In this document: piece by piece, positions 27,301 to 39,096 of the stretch
How positions within the stretch are numbered: position 1 is the first letter of the stretch
Layout: each line of letters starts with the position of its first letter
From: Trichoplax adhaerens
Lineage: Eukaryota; Placozoa; Uniplacotomia; Trichoplacea; Trichoplacidae
Direction: 5' to 3'
Assembly: GCF_000150275.1 (NCBI RefSeq)
Contig: NW_002060944.1
Span: 644,860 to 708,859, forward strand
DNA length: 64,000 bases
Position numbers and translations under genes: made by a program
The notes under the pieces: generated by a model
What the model was told of the DNA's origin: nothing
The model's database searches: none
The model's input: only the letters and a program-made list of their open reading frames with translations

Positions 27301-30300
27301 CTAAATAACTCTTTATTACTAAGTTGCGTATCCATACTGCTAGCTTCGAAGACTGCTATAAATGCTTTTAATAATTATAAAAAAATTAACTGATGACGAG
27401 GATTATATTATCCTAAGCTGGGCAAAGCCTCGAGTTTTTTAAGAAAAAGAAATCACTTGTCTAATGACCAAGGCAATAAATTCTTGTCTATAGGATGAAT
27501 AAACGTGGATTCTGCCAGTATCGAAATTAAGAATATTTAACTTCTAGAATCAAAAAATACGATTAGCAGCATTTAAAGATTTAAGGACTCTTCATGGCTA
27601 TAGTTATAATTGACTAGCTCAAATTTTACTTAAATTTGTAATAACACCATTTTAAACATTTCAAAACGTGCTTTTAATTCTATTAGTTTAGAACATCCGA
27701 TACTTTGTACCTCTTTTAATTTCAAAACTCTATTATGACATTGTTATTCCAAATCAAATTTTTGAACGATTTAACGGCTATAAAAATAATAGCGGCAGAC
27801 TAGTGAGTATTAATTTTACTCAAATGTCAACTGAAATAAAAGACTAAAATTGGAGAGGTTGGGGTAAGTGTTCCGTTTTACACTTATACGAATTAGCACC
27901 ACTGAGGTTGGGCATTTACTTTTAATGAACTTGTTTAAGTAATGACTTTTATTTCAACTGTAATGAACAATATTCAAATCAAATTTGAAAGTTCTAAGAG
28001 CCTCTAAGAATGAATTAATGATGTCATAACGGAAGAAAGTTAATTTACTTCATAAGTTAGGGCAATTTCTTCCTGTTATAGCGGAAAATCAACGCCAACG
28101 GTTGCCACTACCTTCCTTCCCTTCGTTATGATAATTATAATGCCACATCCTTTAAATATTTCATTTTTTGATTAAATTCTTGGAATCTCATTGACTTTTG
28201 CTTATATGACATCAATACATATTTATCGATACAACCAGCTAAGATCTATTTTTATCATATTATAAGATTAAAACAGACATATATACTCGTATTAACGCCA
28301 TTCTACGCCTATAAATACAAGAACCTAGTTATCTTGATTGCCCCTATCCTCGTCGACTCATCCTTATTACTTTTGTCCCACATCATCAGGTTGGAGGTGG
28401 TAAAGGACTAATATTATTCATTTAATATTAGCAGAGACATTCATTTCTTCTGTAATATCAAAATATTTATTATGAGAGTTAGAACGAGGAAGATGATACA
28501 CTAAAATCAATATATACTATTCTTCCATTATCAATAATGTGATTCCTTTATGGTTATACAAGGATTCCTGAATAGCCACTACAAGATACTAGAGTTGCTA
28601 GCGTCGAGAAAAATTTTTTTACAGTATTCGGTTCGCTATAGTTTAAATTGGTAACCGAAAAAAGATGATCTGCAATCATAATATAAAAATAATATCTCTC
28701 CACTACTACTGTACTTGTTTTTAATATAAACAAAAGATTTACCTTTTAATACCGTATACAGATAAAGCTAAATCTACTTTCATCCACGGTTAATTTTAGC
28801 ATTAAATTTCCTAAAGTAATATCCGTAATATTGTAGAATTCGACACAACAACGATTATTAATCTAATTTCAGCTTCTTCCACATTGAAATCTACATTTCC
28901 TATAGGAATGCTAGCATCTTTCTATCATTTCATTTAACAGCAAAAGCAATGAATACTTTCGTCTGCAATTACTTTTAAAATCCATATTTTCATTAAAAAT
29001 AACCTTAATATTGCAGTATTTTATCCAATAATAATTGATATTATATGTTACTTATATACTGTTATTAAATAACAATTCTGTTGATCATTTAAATACATTC
29101 TATCTATTGACTAGCTTTCATGTCGAATGGACCGAAAGGAATTTCCAAAAAGTTCAATATTGATTTCCAAGACAGTACTAGGTAAATTGGCTTTAGATGT
29201 GAATCCGTTCATTAGGAGAAATTAACCATAGGTAGATTTAGGGTTTACCATGATAACTATTCTTACTGTTGAATCTTGCTCCGCTATAAATTCTAAACAA
29301 TATCCTCCTTGTTACAACCGGCAGTTTCCGTATGTATTCATTACGTTGCTATATGTTACGATCTCGTAATTTCTATTCTACTCTGTTATCTTCACTTTGA
29401 ATAAGTAAAGCTAATAAAATCTAAGGTAAAAATAAACCAAATTAAAACAGCCTGAAGAGAATTTTCTTCTTCAGTCTCCTTGATATTGTAGTTATGGATT
29501 TGTAATTTGAGAATCATGAAATTTACCTCTACATCATTTCTATTCAAGATTATACTGTACCTACTCCTGATTCCTTTATAAAGTAGGCGAAAATAGCCAT
29601 GATCAGTTATTAATTACCAAGCCTTTTTTCTGCACTTCATAGTCTTTCTCCATTGCATTATGGGGCTCTATGCGATAATCGTGACATTATTGAACTGCTC
29701 ATCGATTCTGGAGCTTCGTTAGATATTACGGACTGTAATGGTAAATTCTTATAAACATACCGCTGATCATTTAGGGTAAGACTATATCAGATGGAAATGG
29801 ATCTAAAATAATTCATTTTCTATATCTAATCACATATAGGCATGTCTCCACTCCATTTAGCTTGTTGGAAAGATGCATTAAATGCTTTAGATATTTTAAT
29901 TGAAGCTGGTGCTAACGTTAATCTGCAGTCTCGCAGCGGCGATACACCTCTACATTTAGCAGTGCAAGATGGCCACTTCAAAGTGGTACTTTTTAATTCT
30001 GTTATAAAAATAGTACAGATAGATGACAACAGATAAGAGCATAATTTTAACTTTATTGAAATCGATCATTTAAATTTCTGTCCTTTAATTTAGGTCAAAT
30101 TTCTGTTAACAAAATCAATAGCAGCAACGATGAAAAATCGAGCTGGAGAAACCGCTCTAGATCTCGCATGCCAATATGGCTACAAAAAGGTAAGCATGTT
30201 GCAATCTCTACGTGCTAGTACTTGCATAGTTTTAGGTGTATAGGCTTATTTTCGATCTCTTCAGATAGGATAGCAACTACCAACTGCAGAATAGTTCCGT

Positions 30301-33300
30301 ATCAAAAAATTACTAGTATCAAAATTCGCGTGTACTGTCATTTCGGCATTGTTCACTAATGTTTCGTCCGAGATAATATCGTATCATTGTATGTAATGCA
30401 CTTGAAATGGAAAAATTTTCTTCGATTCAGGCTGACCTCGCAGCAATTAGTCTATTTACAGAATAAATTCCATCTATTATTTTTTTTATGCACAGGTTGT
30501 TGAAGCCTTGCTGGAAGGAATATGGAAAGAGAAATTTGTTCATATTCATAAGGATGATCAAAGTCCGTTAATGACCGCGGCCCGTTGTGGACGTGCAGAT
30601 ATTGTAAAGTAAATGGCAGAATAGAGACTAAGGAATACCGATAATATTTAAAACAGTAGCAAAAAATAGAAACCGAACGATGAGATAGTAAACGTCATTT
30701 TTAACACCTGATTTTTCGTTAATTAGTGTATTAGTTGAGGCTGGATTTGATATCAATCGTAAAGCGGCTAATGGGACGGCATTACATGAAGCTACATTAT
30801 TCAGTAAAATCGAAGTAGTAGAACTATTAATCGAGGTAAATCTTCTTCACTATGGAAATAGTTTAATTCACTAGAATTAATAGCATAAATTGTGACCGTC
30901 TCATAATTATCATTTTGCAGTTATTATAAAACTGTTAACAGGAAATGCAACTGGAAAATTTTCAAATTATTTCTTTTTTATCAGCATGAAATCGACGTCA
31001 TGATTAAAAATGACTTTGGTGAAACCGCATTAGATATTGCTAATAAATTTAATTCCTCGGTCTTGGTCGATGAAATCCGCCTTCTTATTGAAGGTTAAGT
31101 ATTAATTAGTAATAAAAGTAGTGATAGAAATGTAGTGGCGATGGTAGTTCGAGAAATTATCTAAAATCCTGCTCGAAATTACTATACGGATATAAGCATA
31201 CTAGAACATGCGACAAATGATTGTTCCTTTATTGAAAGGAAGAAGTGACATCAAACCTATTTAATAGCTAGCAAACAGATAAATTCTGTCTTATAGTACG
31301 GTAGCTGTTAAATTTGGTTTAGCAAATCTCAAAAAATATTGAGACAATCATTAGGTGTTGAAATTAATTAATTACTGATAGAATTGATCATCACCTTAAC
31401 TTGACAGTTTTCACCCAGATGATTTTGATCTTACTACGGCAGTTCAATTCGGTATAAGATGTCTGCTATATATATTGAACCTATCAGCGAAGAATTTTCG
31501 TAAAGTTTACAAATATTTCATAGCGCAATATCGTTGTAATTGAAGTGTTATAGACGTAGTCAATTGCTGTAATTAGATATTGCATAAGCACTGCATATGC
31601 TCAAGTACTTATTGCATTGATACTACAGCATATCTTATTGACTTGGTTGTTAATTTTCATGTCCTGATATTAGCTTTTAACAGATCAATCCTTTTGATAC
31701 TTAGTGTTGAGTTTGAATATAACTTCTGACGTATAATTACTGCATCATCTACAGCCATGTATAGAACTTTTGCGTCTCGGCGTTGGCACTTATTGCTAAA
31801 ATACATTGCAGTAAATTCACTACCTACATATGATTTTGTTCACAGGAGCTATGAAAGAAAAGGAAAAGCCGTCCAGTTTCAGACATAGTATAAGAAAGTC
31901 AGCTCATCTTGATCAGGATAACGAAAATTCAGATAAGGTAAACATTTAGTACCGTAAAATAGGGTCATAATCTATCGACTACATATTCCTGTTGATATAA
32001 ATAATTTAATTGGTGTTTCTTTCCAAGAATCCTAACTAATTTATCATGTTTATATTTGAAGCTCTGCTGTCTGTAAATACTGTAATTTATTGATTAATAA
32101 ATTTTTATAATTTATGATACACCTTCTTCAATTCGAAAAACATTACTTCCCATAATCTGATCAATTCTGCCATACCCATTGTACGGCAGGCTTATAGCAA
32201 AAGTTGTTCAAGTTTTGCAGAGCCTTTACATTATTGCAAAAAAAATCCTTGAAAGTGTTATACATTGAATTAATTTTCGGCTATAGGAAATCAATTAAGC
32301 TTCCATAACTCGATTAGATCTATAAAATTATTATTCATTCCAGAGGCTAAAATAATTCATTTCACAATATCAACCACAGACTAATAACGTTAAAAAAAGT
32401 AAGAAAAATAAAGCATCTTCATTTGATATTCCCGAAAGCTCGACAGTAGCACAAACTGAAATAGTCATTGAACATTATCCCGATCCGCGAAACCATCTAC
32501 ATGGAATAGGATCCAATGGCCGTGGCAGTGGCAACCATAAGCGTTCTAATAATATGATGGACGTAAGAGATCACTCCGAAAGTGGGCAAATTATTAGTAG
32601 TCATACTAGCGTGCCATTAGGTTCGAGAGAAAATATTGTAATTTATGCACCGTATAATTTAAAATTATCATAACTTAATAAAATTTCTATGGTGCACAAT
32701 ATAAAATTGTAAATTCGAGGTTATATCTTTTAAACTGCTACTATGTAGGTTTTATTTCAATCAATTCTAATATTAGAAAGGATTATTATTCACCGAAAGT
32801 ATCCCTAGGCCTTCAGAATCATGCAATTAACCACGGTATAGTCGATCTATTGTAAATGATTGTCTATATATTCAAGAGCCAGTAAAATCATTCTCCCGGA
32901 AATGATAATAAGGAGAAAAATAGAGTTTTGTCAACAGTGTTATTTTAATATTTGCTTTTAACGGCAACATCTTGTCCAATTAGACAATAGTGGTCGATCT
33001 AAACCGGTTAGGATTGAAAAAGATGGGGCTATAGTATCAGCCTTTAATCAGATTACAACAGAAAATGCTGGATATATTAATCAGTTAAACATCATGCAAA
33101 ATATTGCTTCTCACAGGCTTTTAGACATTTCTCCTACAGGGAAAGTACCTCTAGGTAAGGATAACTATGACTATTTGATTTTATCTTTTGGAATATTTAT
33201 TGCTAAGAATCGTGTAGCAATTTCGATGACTAAAGTAAAATTATATCCTGGTAAGTGGAGAAATAATACTTTAACTGATATTAATCAGTGTTGGATGGCT

Positions 33301-36300
33301 TAATTTTATCATGTTAGGCATGATGCGTGCCAGAACTCTATCAATGTTAGGACCTAAACGAATAAGTCGTTTAGATTTTAGCAGTGATAGCATAGAAGAG
33401 AGAGAAAGAACTTACAGTATCGACTTTAGTCACGATGTTTATACTCTTAATCCTGCTATCGATGGAGGTAATTTGAAATTTTTCATTTCAGACTTTATTT
33501 CAGAAGAATATAGCAACTGATATCATCATTGCTTCTATAATAACAAGTTTTCCCTAAACGAAATAGTAATCGCTTCAATTGCTAACATTCTAATTTCTAG
33601 TTTTAAGCAGAACTCTTTCTTTCTATTAATTTATAGCAAAATCCACAGTTGAGAAAGGAAAGTCGGATAGTAAAGATTTTGAAAAGGTATGGTGTCATAA
33701 ACGCATATTTTCGATAGATTGTCATAACGAATTCAGGAAGATTCAGTGCCTATAATTTCTTTCGATAAATTTACTCTAAACTTCAGCCAAGTTTTGCTCA
33801 CGTAAATATATTAATCTTACAAGAGATGCTAATGTCTAATGTCATCGATTTATGCAGCAATTTGATATATCTCATTCTTGCTCCTATAAGAATACCAATA
33901 TTGTGAGGGGAGCTACGTCGAATATTAGGCGATATAATTTGCTGTCATTACATATTAAGGCCAAATTCAAGGATGCTTTACGCTTTTGAAAATGTCATTT
34001 TCATGGGCATAGCAATTACTTTAACGATACGACGTGATGCTGATTCGTCATTTTGTCAATATTATTAATACCAATCCTATAGACAATCATTAAAACTTTT
34101 CTAACAATAATTCTCTTGAATGGAATCGCGTGCATGAGAAAACAATTGTGCCTTCTTAAATGTTACCGTCCATAATGTAAATATCTTGCATTCTTATATT
34201 AAAGCCTTCCGTTTTATATCATAACAGCCTAGTAGTCTAAAACTCTGGTTGCATACTATCGATCAAGAAGAATACTCTAATTTATTCATTCAAGCTGGAG
34301 TCGATATGAAGATTTTGCCATACCTATCTATGCAGGTAATAGACGAGTTTTAATCCTATGGAAGGCATTGATAGCGGATTGTACAAACATTGGAGTGTCT
34401 TGATTATTAATTAGTAATGTAAAGATTTATTGTCAGAACAACTTTCTACATTTTATGCCTGTAGTCTATTAATCCCGGAAAAGATATAGATAGTAACAAT
34501 TGATTGCAATGCTTTATATTTTTTAGGAATATAATGCAATAGGCATCACGGATTCTTCAGATCAAAGAGTTATCCTTAACGAGGCTATTTCTCTTCCTCA
34601 TTTTCCGATTTTGATTGCTCGTAGTCCGGTTAGTGGCAGACCACGTGAATCCTGTCATTCTTATTGCTAGTAGTTTAATTTGCGGTAATATAAAATACAA
34701 GACTTTAGCAATAATTTTATCTGTATTAAATAAATGCAGTAGTAGCAGAAATATATTATTTCTTATAGTTATTTGGGATTGATTAGTTAATTATTTGATG
34801 TTTCACTTGAGAAAGCAGTGACCTTGCTGCTAAAACTTTCCTAAACAATATGTAGATATATCAAGAACTATTTATCAATGACTTCCGTTTCTTACATACT
34901 AATACTTACAGTATTAACAAAGCCTAGACGAAATATGATACTGGCAAATGAACAAATCATGATATTATACATTATCATTACATTTTTTACAAGCTAAAAC
35001 CGGTATCTTAATCAATTTATGATAGCAACAATCTTAAGATATCTTTGTTAAATTACCTTTCAGTATAACGTAAAGCATTGGTTGCAGCTTCTGCAATTAT
35101 CAGAATATTTATCCAATTTTTCGGACAACGAATATGAGAGTATATCATCCGTAATCGATATAACACAAGAAGATTTAAATGAAATAGGAATCCATAAATT
35201 AGGTGATTAAATGAGATTCTAAAACGATTCTGCTTTTCTTTTACATACATTTTGCAATTATTATTAACTTCATTGTACATATTTTTCGCCTTTCATTCAT
35301 ATTAGGTCATGTTAAAAAAATTTTACTTAGTCTTGAATGTATAAGGGCAAAATTCAACAGAAATTCCTTTCATCGATTTTCAAGTGAAACTAATTTAGCA
35401 ACATATAGTGTAACCTCGCGTAGCCCATCACCGGCGGTAAGTTAGGCATGGATAAATACAACGTATCAGAATCGATTAGAATCTGAAGTATTTGCAATAT
35501 GAGTATTGAAGGAACTATTTTCGAGTTATTAATACTTGGCCAGATTTTGAACAAGCATAGTTGTGGCATTATTATATTTTAAATTACAACTTTTTTCGAT
35601 TTAAGAATTCTTTCCTCCATTCGAATATACTGTGGTTAATTTCCTTTTTAGTCGAGCATGCATTAAAGTGTTTAGGAGCTGCGTTGTATAATATTTTTTA
35701 GACGAGAGTTTACTATTCATCATAAGAATATGAATAGCACTAAGGAGTATCTAATGCTAAAATATAACTTGTAATTATAAAATATGAATTCAATGTGGTA
35801 CTTATACATCAATCTTTCTTGTATCAATTGTTTGTTAAAGTAGTTAACTTACATTAATGCTTACCTGGACTGCATTTTAATTTCATATATGTGTTATTGT
35901 AGGAAACATCAGTTCCAATAGACGATTCTGATATCAAGTGCATGACAAATTCCAATAATCATTTAGCTTTATCAGATGGAGGGAATATTTATTCATTCTG
36001 GAGACTAAGTAACTATGGCAGTAATAGCAGCTTGCGTAAAGAAAGTCCATCCAGTAATTATCCGGCAAATGATGAAAGAAATGGTATTGACTCGATGTCT
36101 TCGTCAAATGAAGAAAACGATATGAACTATTATTCATTTTTATCACCTAATCTTAAGAGTTATTGCCCCAAAAATGCCAAAGATGATGATACTGCAAACG
36201 CCAATATCTTTAATTATGATTATGATGCTGGTAATTATAAACAAGTAGAAGGAGTCGATAATCCTATACAAGATCTATGGGATTCTGTGACAGGGATGCA

Positions 36301-36778
36301 AGATTCATTGTAAGAATGCGGAAAATTAAATTTTATCAGTTAGTCTAAAGTTGATATATTTCGAATACACGTATGGGTGGTGCAAAAAGGATTATCTGCT
36401 TATTTAAAACCAAGATGCTATTTAGATCATATAATAAATAACTATTACTAAATGTTATTGTAATTTTTTTTCCTGTTTCAATACTTACCTTGTAGGCTAT
36501 TTACCAAAATTGAACCTTCCCACTACTGTACAGAGATGGATGATATTTCTAATGGATTTGATAAAATGGCAGAATCACTTCAATCGCCGCCTTCGGATAG
36601 AGAAACGAATGATTCTCTATCTAGCACTTTCAATTATTGCGATGATGGCAGTATGCGTAGCCTAGCAGATAGATTGACATTTTTATCACGTCTTGATTTA
36701 ATCTATTTAGATGCTTTAGCAAACATGTTTTTCTCTACAGCGAAAGAATTCGAAGTCATGTTAACTAAGCTTGATTAA
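24362..36778 (+). CDS. Caskin-like scaffold: ankyrin repeats plus two SAM domains
   Basis: The exons called are 24362-24458 (starts MGKNNDFINAIK), 29643-29740, 29840-29985, 30094-30189, 30496-30608, 30727-30835, 30985-31093, 31846-31937, 32380-~32620, 32984-33154, 33318-33467, 33637-33686, 34228-34335, 34527-34628, 35064-35202, 35306-35436, 35903-36309 and 36496-36778. The MGK start, the ankyrin block (GTALHEATLF, ETALDIA) and the second SAM domain (DITQEDLNEIGIHKLG) fit Caskin best, with ANKS1/Odin next. SAM1 spans 34228-34628 and SAM2 35064-~35340. Caskins are cytoplasmic scaffolds that polymerise through tandem SAM domains. No SH3 domain was found between the ankyrins and SAM1, nor a PTB domain at the end. 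The C-terminus is Ser/Asn/Asp-rich. At least one exon between 24459 and 29642 is unplaced (phase 1 to 2), and the ends of the ~32620 and 32984 exons are uncertain. Confidence 0.87.
24459..29642. other. Large first intron region of the Caskin-like gene
   Basis: The gap between the Met exon and the first ankyrin exon is 5.2 kb and must contain at least one missing exon, because the phases on each side differ. The left third is a diverged tandem array. The rest is AT-rich with no convincing exon. Confidence 0.5.
24650..26400. repeat. Diverged tandem repeat, unit ~250-265 bases
   Basis: A recurring phrase close to agttgtgtcaacattatgat leads into TTGAAAG. It appears near 25190, 25433, 25693, 25958 and 26208, spaced 243-265 bases apart, with weaker related units from about 24650. 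Each is preceded by a TATAAAAT-type segment. The array lies wholly within intron DNA of the Caskin-like gene. Confidence 0.65.
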
Positions 36779-37196
36779 TATGCTTCTGTTTCAATACGAA
36801 AGTAAAGTCGCATTTTGCTACAGGTTTGGTTGAATATTGTTGAAGTGTAGAACTCTCGTTTATATAAAACTTTTGCATCATTTGGCATTTATATTATCAA
36901 AATATTATTATTAATGCGTGCTGATGATCTGTTAATGTACAGCCTAATCATTTTCCAAAGTTGACTTACCCGGTAATATTTACTATTATATCGGCGCATC
37001 TTCGTTGGTATCTAGCGTAATGTTATCCACATACTCAGTATGCCATACCGTAGTTATCATCTACTGTGCGCTGTTGTATTATTTAAGTTCAAGCTAAAGT
37101 CGTGACAATTATGATAATGATGATCATCTCAGAAGTGAAATCAATTTTTATTTCTCAAACAGTTCTATCAATTTATAAATTTATTTCGACTAGCTA

Positions 37197-37720
37197 TTAC
37201 AGTAATGCATATGATTTTATAAAATCGTCATTGTCTTCCCCCTGTAAAATCTTGAGTACATTCCAATAAATTGTATTAACGAGAGCAAGTTGCCAGTAGG
37301 CTTTTTCCGCTTTTGTCGATTTAATGGGTATATTTTATACACTATTCTGCATAACTTTGAATAATCAATCTGACAGTGCCTTAGCACGTACAATAAATTA
37401 ACTTTTGATGTTTAAACTTGACATCTATACTCGTCCAGTGGGATCTGCCATGTTCAAGCTGTTGGAGTTACCTGCTGATCATTCTCTAATTCGTGACAGC
37501 ATTTAATCCTGTCATCTTGGTAATTTACGTGTACTTACATCAGACCAGCCTAGTAAAATTGTCAAGATTGAATAATTGAACTGATTGGCTTTTACACGGA
37601 AAGAAGCTACGTTGATGTTGTCACCTACACCTTTTGCTGCTTTATATCAATATACATACAATACAGATAAATTGACTAGAAGAGAATTCGCTATCAGGCT
37701 GTAAAAGTATGAACATAATT
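37197..37720 (-). pseudogene. Decayed copy of the UTP6 3' end
   Basis: Read on the minus strand, 37197-37320 still matches the UTP6 C-terminus (ANTIYW-type motif, LQGED, DFIKSYALL and stop). The exon upstream of it is broken: the segment homologous to the live exon 39355-39427 carries several in-frame stops around 37440-37540, the YWIKYIKAE segment begins with a TAG and an indel near 37340, and the segment homologous to 39509-39575 (37600-37720) has a TGA. This is the inactive half of a segmental duplication of the Caskin/UTP6 convergent junction. It could still lie in the Caskin-like 3' UTR. Confidence 0.85.
37265..37270 (+). terminator. Possible poly(A) signal for the Caskin-like gene
   Basis: AATAAA about 490 bases beyond the stop. 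It is the clearest such motif downstream, but it falls inside the UTP6 relic, so its use is uncertain. Confidence 0.3.
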
Positions 37721-37939
37721 GATCAACTTGGTTCATTGAGGTATAATTAAACTATCAAGGCACGAGTGTACCCATAAGTAAAACGTATTGCGCAAAGTTT
37801 AACGTTTATTATGTTTTTGGATTAGCGTACAGTAGTACTGCACTAAACTGGTGAGATTCAAAAGTTCAATACTTCCATAAAAAGCAATATCTGATTGTTT
37901 TCTACTGTACTATTAGTATCTCACATAAGTGATGGTCAA

Positions 37940-38280
37940 AACTCGAATTAGGTCAATCCTAAGATTGATCCAATAAATGTAGGATTGGCTAAAGGGTTAG
38001 TCATGTCAGACCTAGCCTAGGATTGACTAAATGGTTAGTCAAACCTTGGATTGATCAAAGTCCTAGTCAAACCTAGGATTGACCAAAGGGCTAGCCAATC
38101 CTAAATTTGACCAATCAATCCTAGGATTGATGAAAGGACTAGCCAATCATAGGTTTGTCTATCCTAAGATTGACTAAAGCGCTTGCCAATCCTAGGTTTG
38201 ACCAATCAATCTTATGATCGACTAAATGGTTAGCCAATCCTAGCCGCTTGACCAATTAATCCTAAGCATATCCATTCATA
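37940..38280. repeat. Short-period CCTAGG minisatellite at a duplication breakpoint
   Basis: Repeats of the type aatcctaggattgac, aaagggctagccaatcctaggttt and gaccaatc alternate for about 340 bases, with the palindrome CCTAGG recurring. The array fills the junction between the two copies of the duplicated Caskin/UTP6 3' region. Confidence 0.88.
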
Positions 38281-38524
38281 GTGGAAAAGCAACCGCTACT
38301 GTAATATACTCGTACTATAGTAATTGTACGTCCACGTTGTGCAAATACACTTTTAGCCTCTCTCCAAAGCCTGATCGTCCGTATCTAGAGCTCTGTAGTT
38401 ACTGCTAGTGCTCATAACCACTCGCAGTCGAAAGGAATAAGAGCTGGCTATATCTAGCACTATGATCGAGAAAAAAGTTACTGTATTTGTGTGTAGGAAT
38501 ACCGTAAACTACAAAGTAACTTCA

Positions 38525-38780
38525 ATTTGTAGTAAAAGTCCTAAGCTCCAGGTGCATAATAAAGATCAAGAAGAATATGCTAATTTGTCTAGTCAAGCTA
38601 GAGTCGATCTGAAGATTTTACAATACCTATCCATACAGGTAATATACGGAATTTTAATCCCATAGATGCTTTAGCTGACATATTTTAGTCTACACCAAAA
38701 GAATTCGAAATATTGTAATGTTTACTACGCTGGATTAATTTGCTTTTATTTCAATATGAAAGTATCGTCGAATTTGTTAC
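38525..38780 (+). pseudogene. Decayed, internally deleted copy of the Caskin-like 3' end
   Basis: Positions ~38525-38637 match the SAM1 exon 34228-34335 (DQEEYANL..., VDLKILQYLS), including the GT that followed it. At about 38667 similarity jumps to the last Caskin-like exon from ~36708 (gatgctttagc), so the equivalent of ~34360-36708 is missing. The last-exon segment has in-frame stops and shifted frames. A 67-codon open frame at 38462-38665 runs through the SAM-like part but has no partner exons. This is a pseudogene fragment lying convergent to the active UTP6 gene. Confidence 0.85.
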
Positions 38781-39045
38781 GCTTTAGCTGAATATTGTTG
38801 AACCGTAGAGCATAAAGGTAAAACCTCTAGCACTATCCATCAATGTATAGCATAATCATTTTCCGAACTGGATGTTATACATACTATCATGTCTGCGTAT
38901 ATTACGGCATATTCGTCAGTACATTGCGTAATGCCATACACAAACTCAGGAAGCCATAGCTATCAACTGTACGCTGCTGTGCGATTTTAGTCAAAGTTAA
39001 AGTCGTTGTAAGCGTAATGGTGATCTCGGTAGTACTGAAATCAAT

Positions 39046-39051
39046 TTTATT
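39046..39051 (-). terminator. Poly(A) signal of UTP6
   Basis: AATAAA on the minus strand lies about 46 bases past the UTP6 stop. The decayed copy keeps a counterpart at about 37147. Confidence 0.6.
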
Positions 39052-39096
39052 ACTTAAAACGGTTCCATCAATTTATAAATTTGTTTCGACAGGCTG

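Noticed and set aside
33155-33303. Continuation of the open frame past 33154
   Set aside because: A GTAAGG donor at 33155 and an acceptor before 33318 join in phase, so this is intron read-through.
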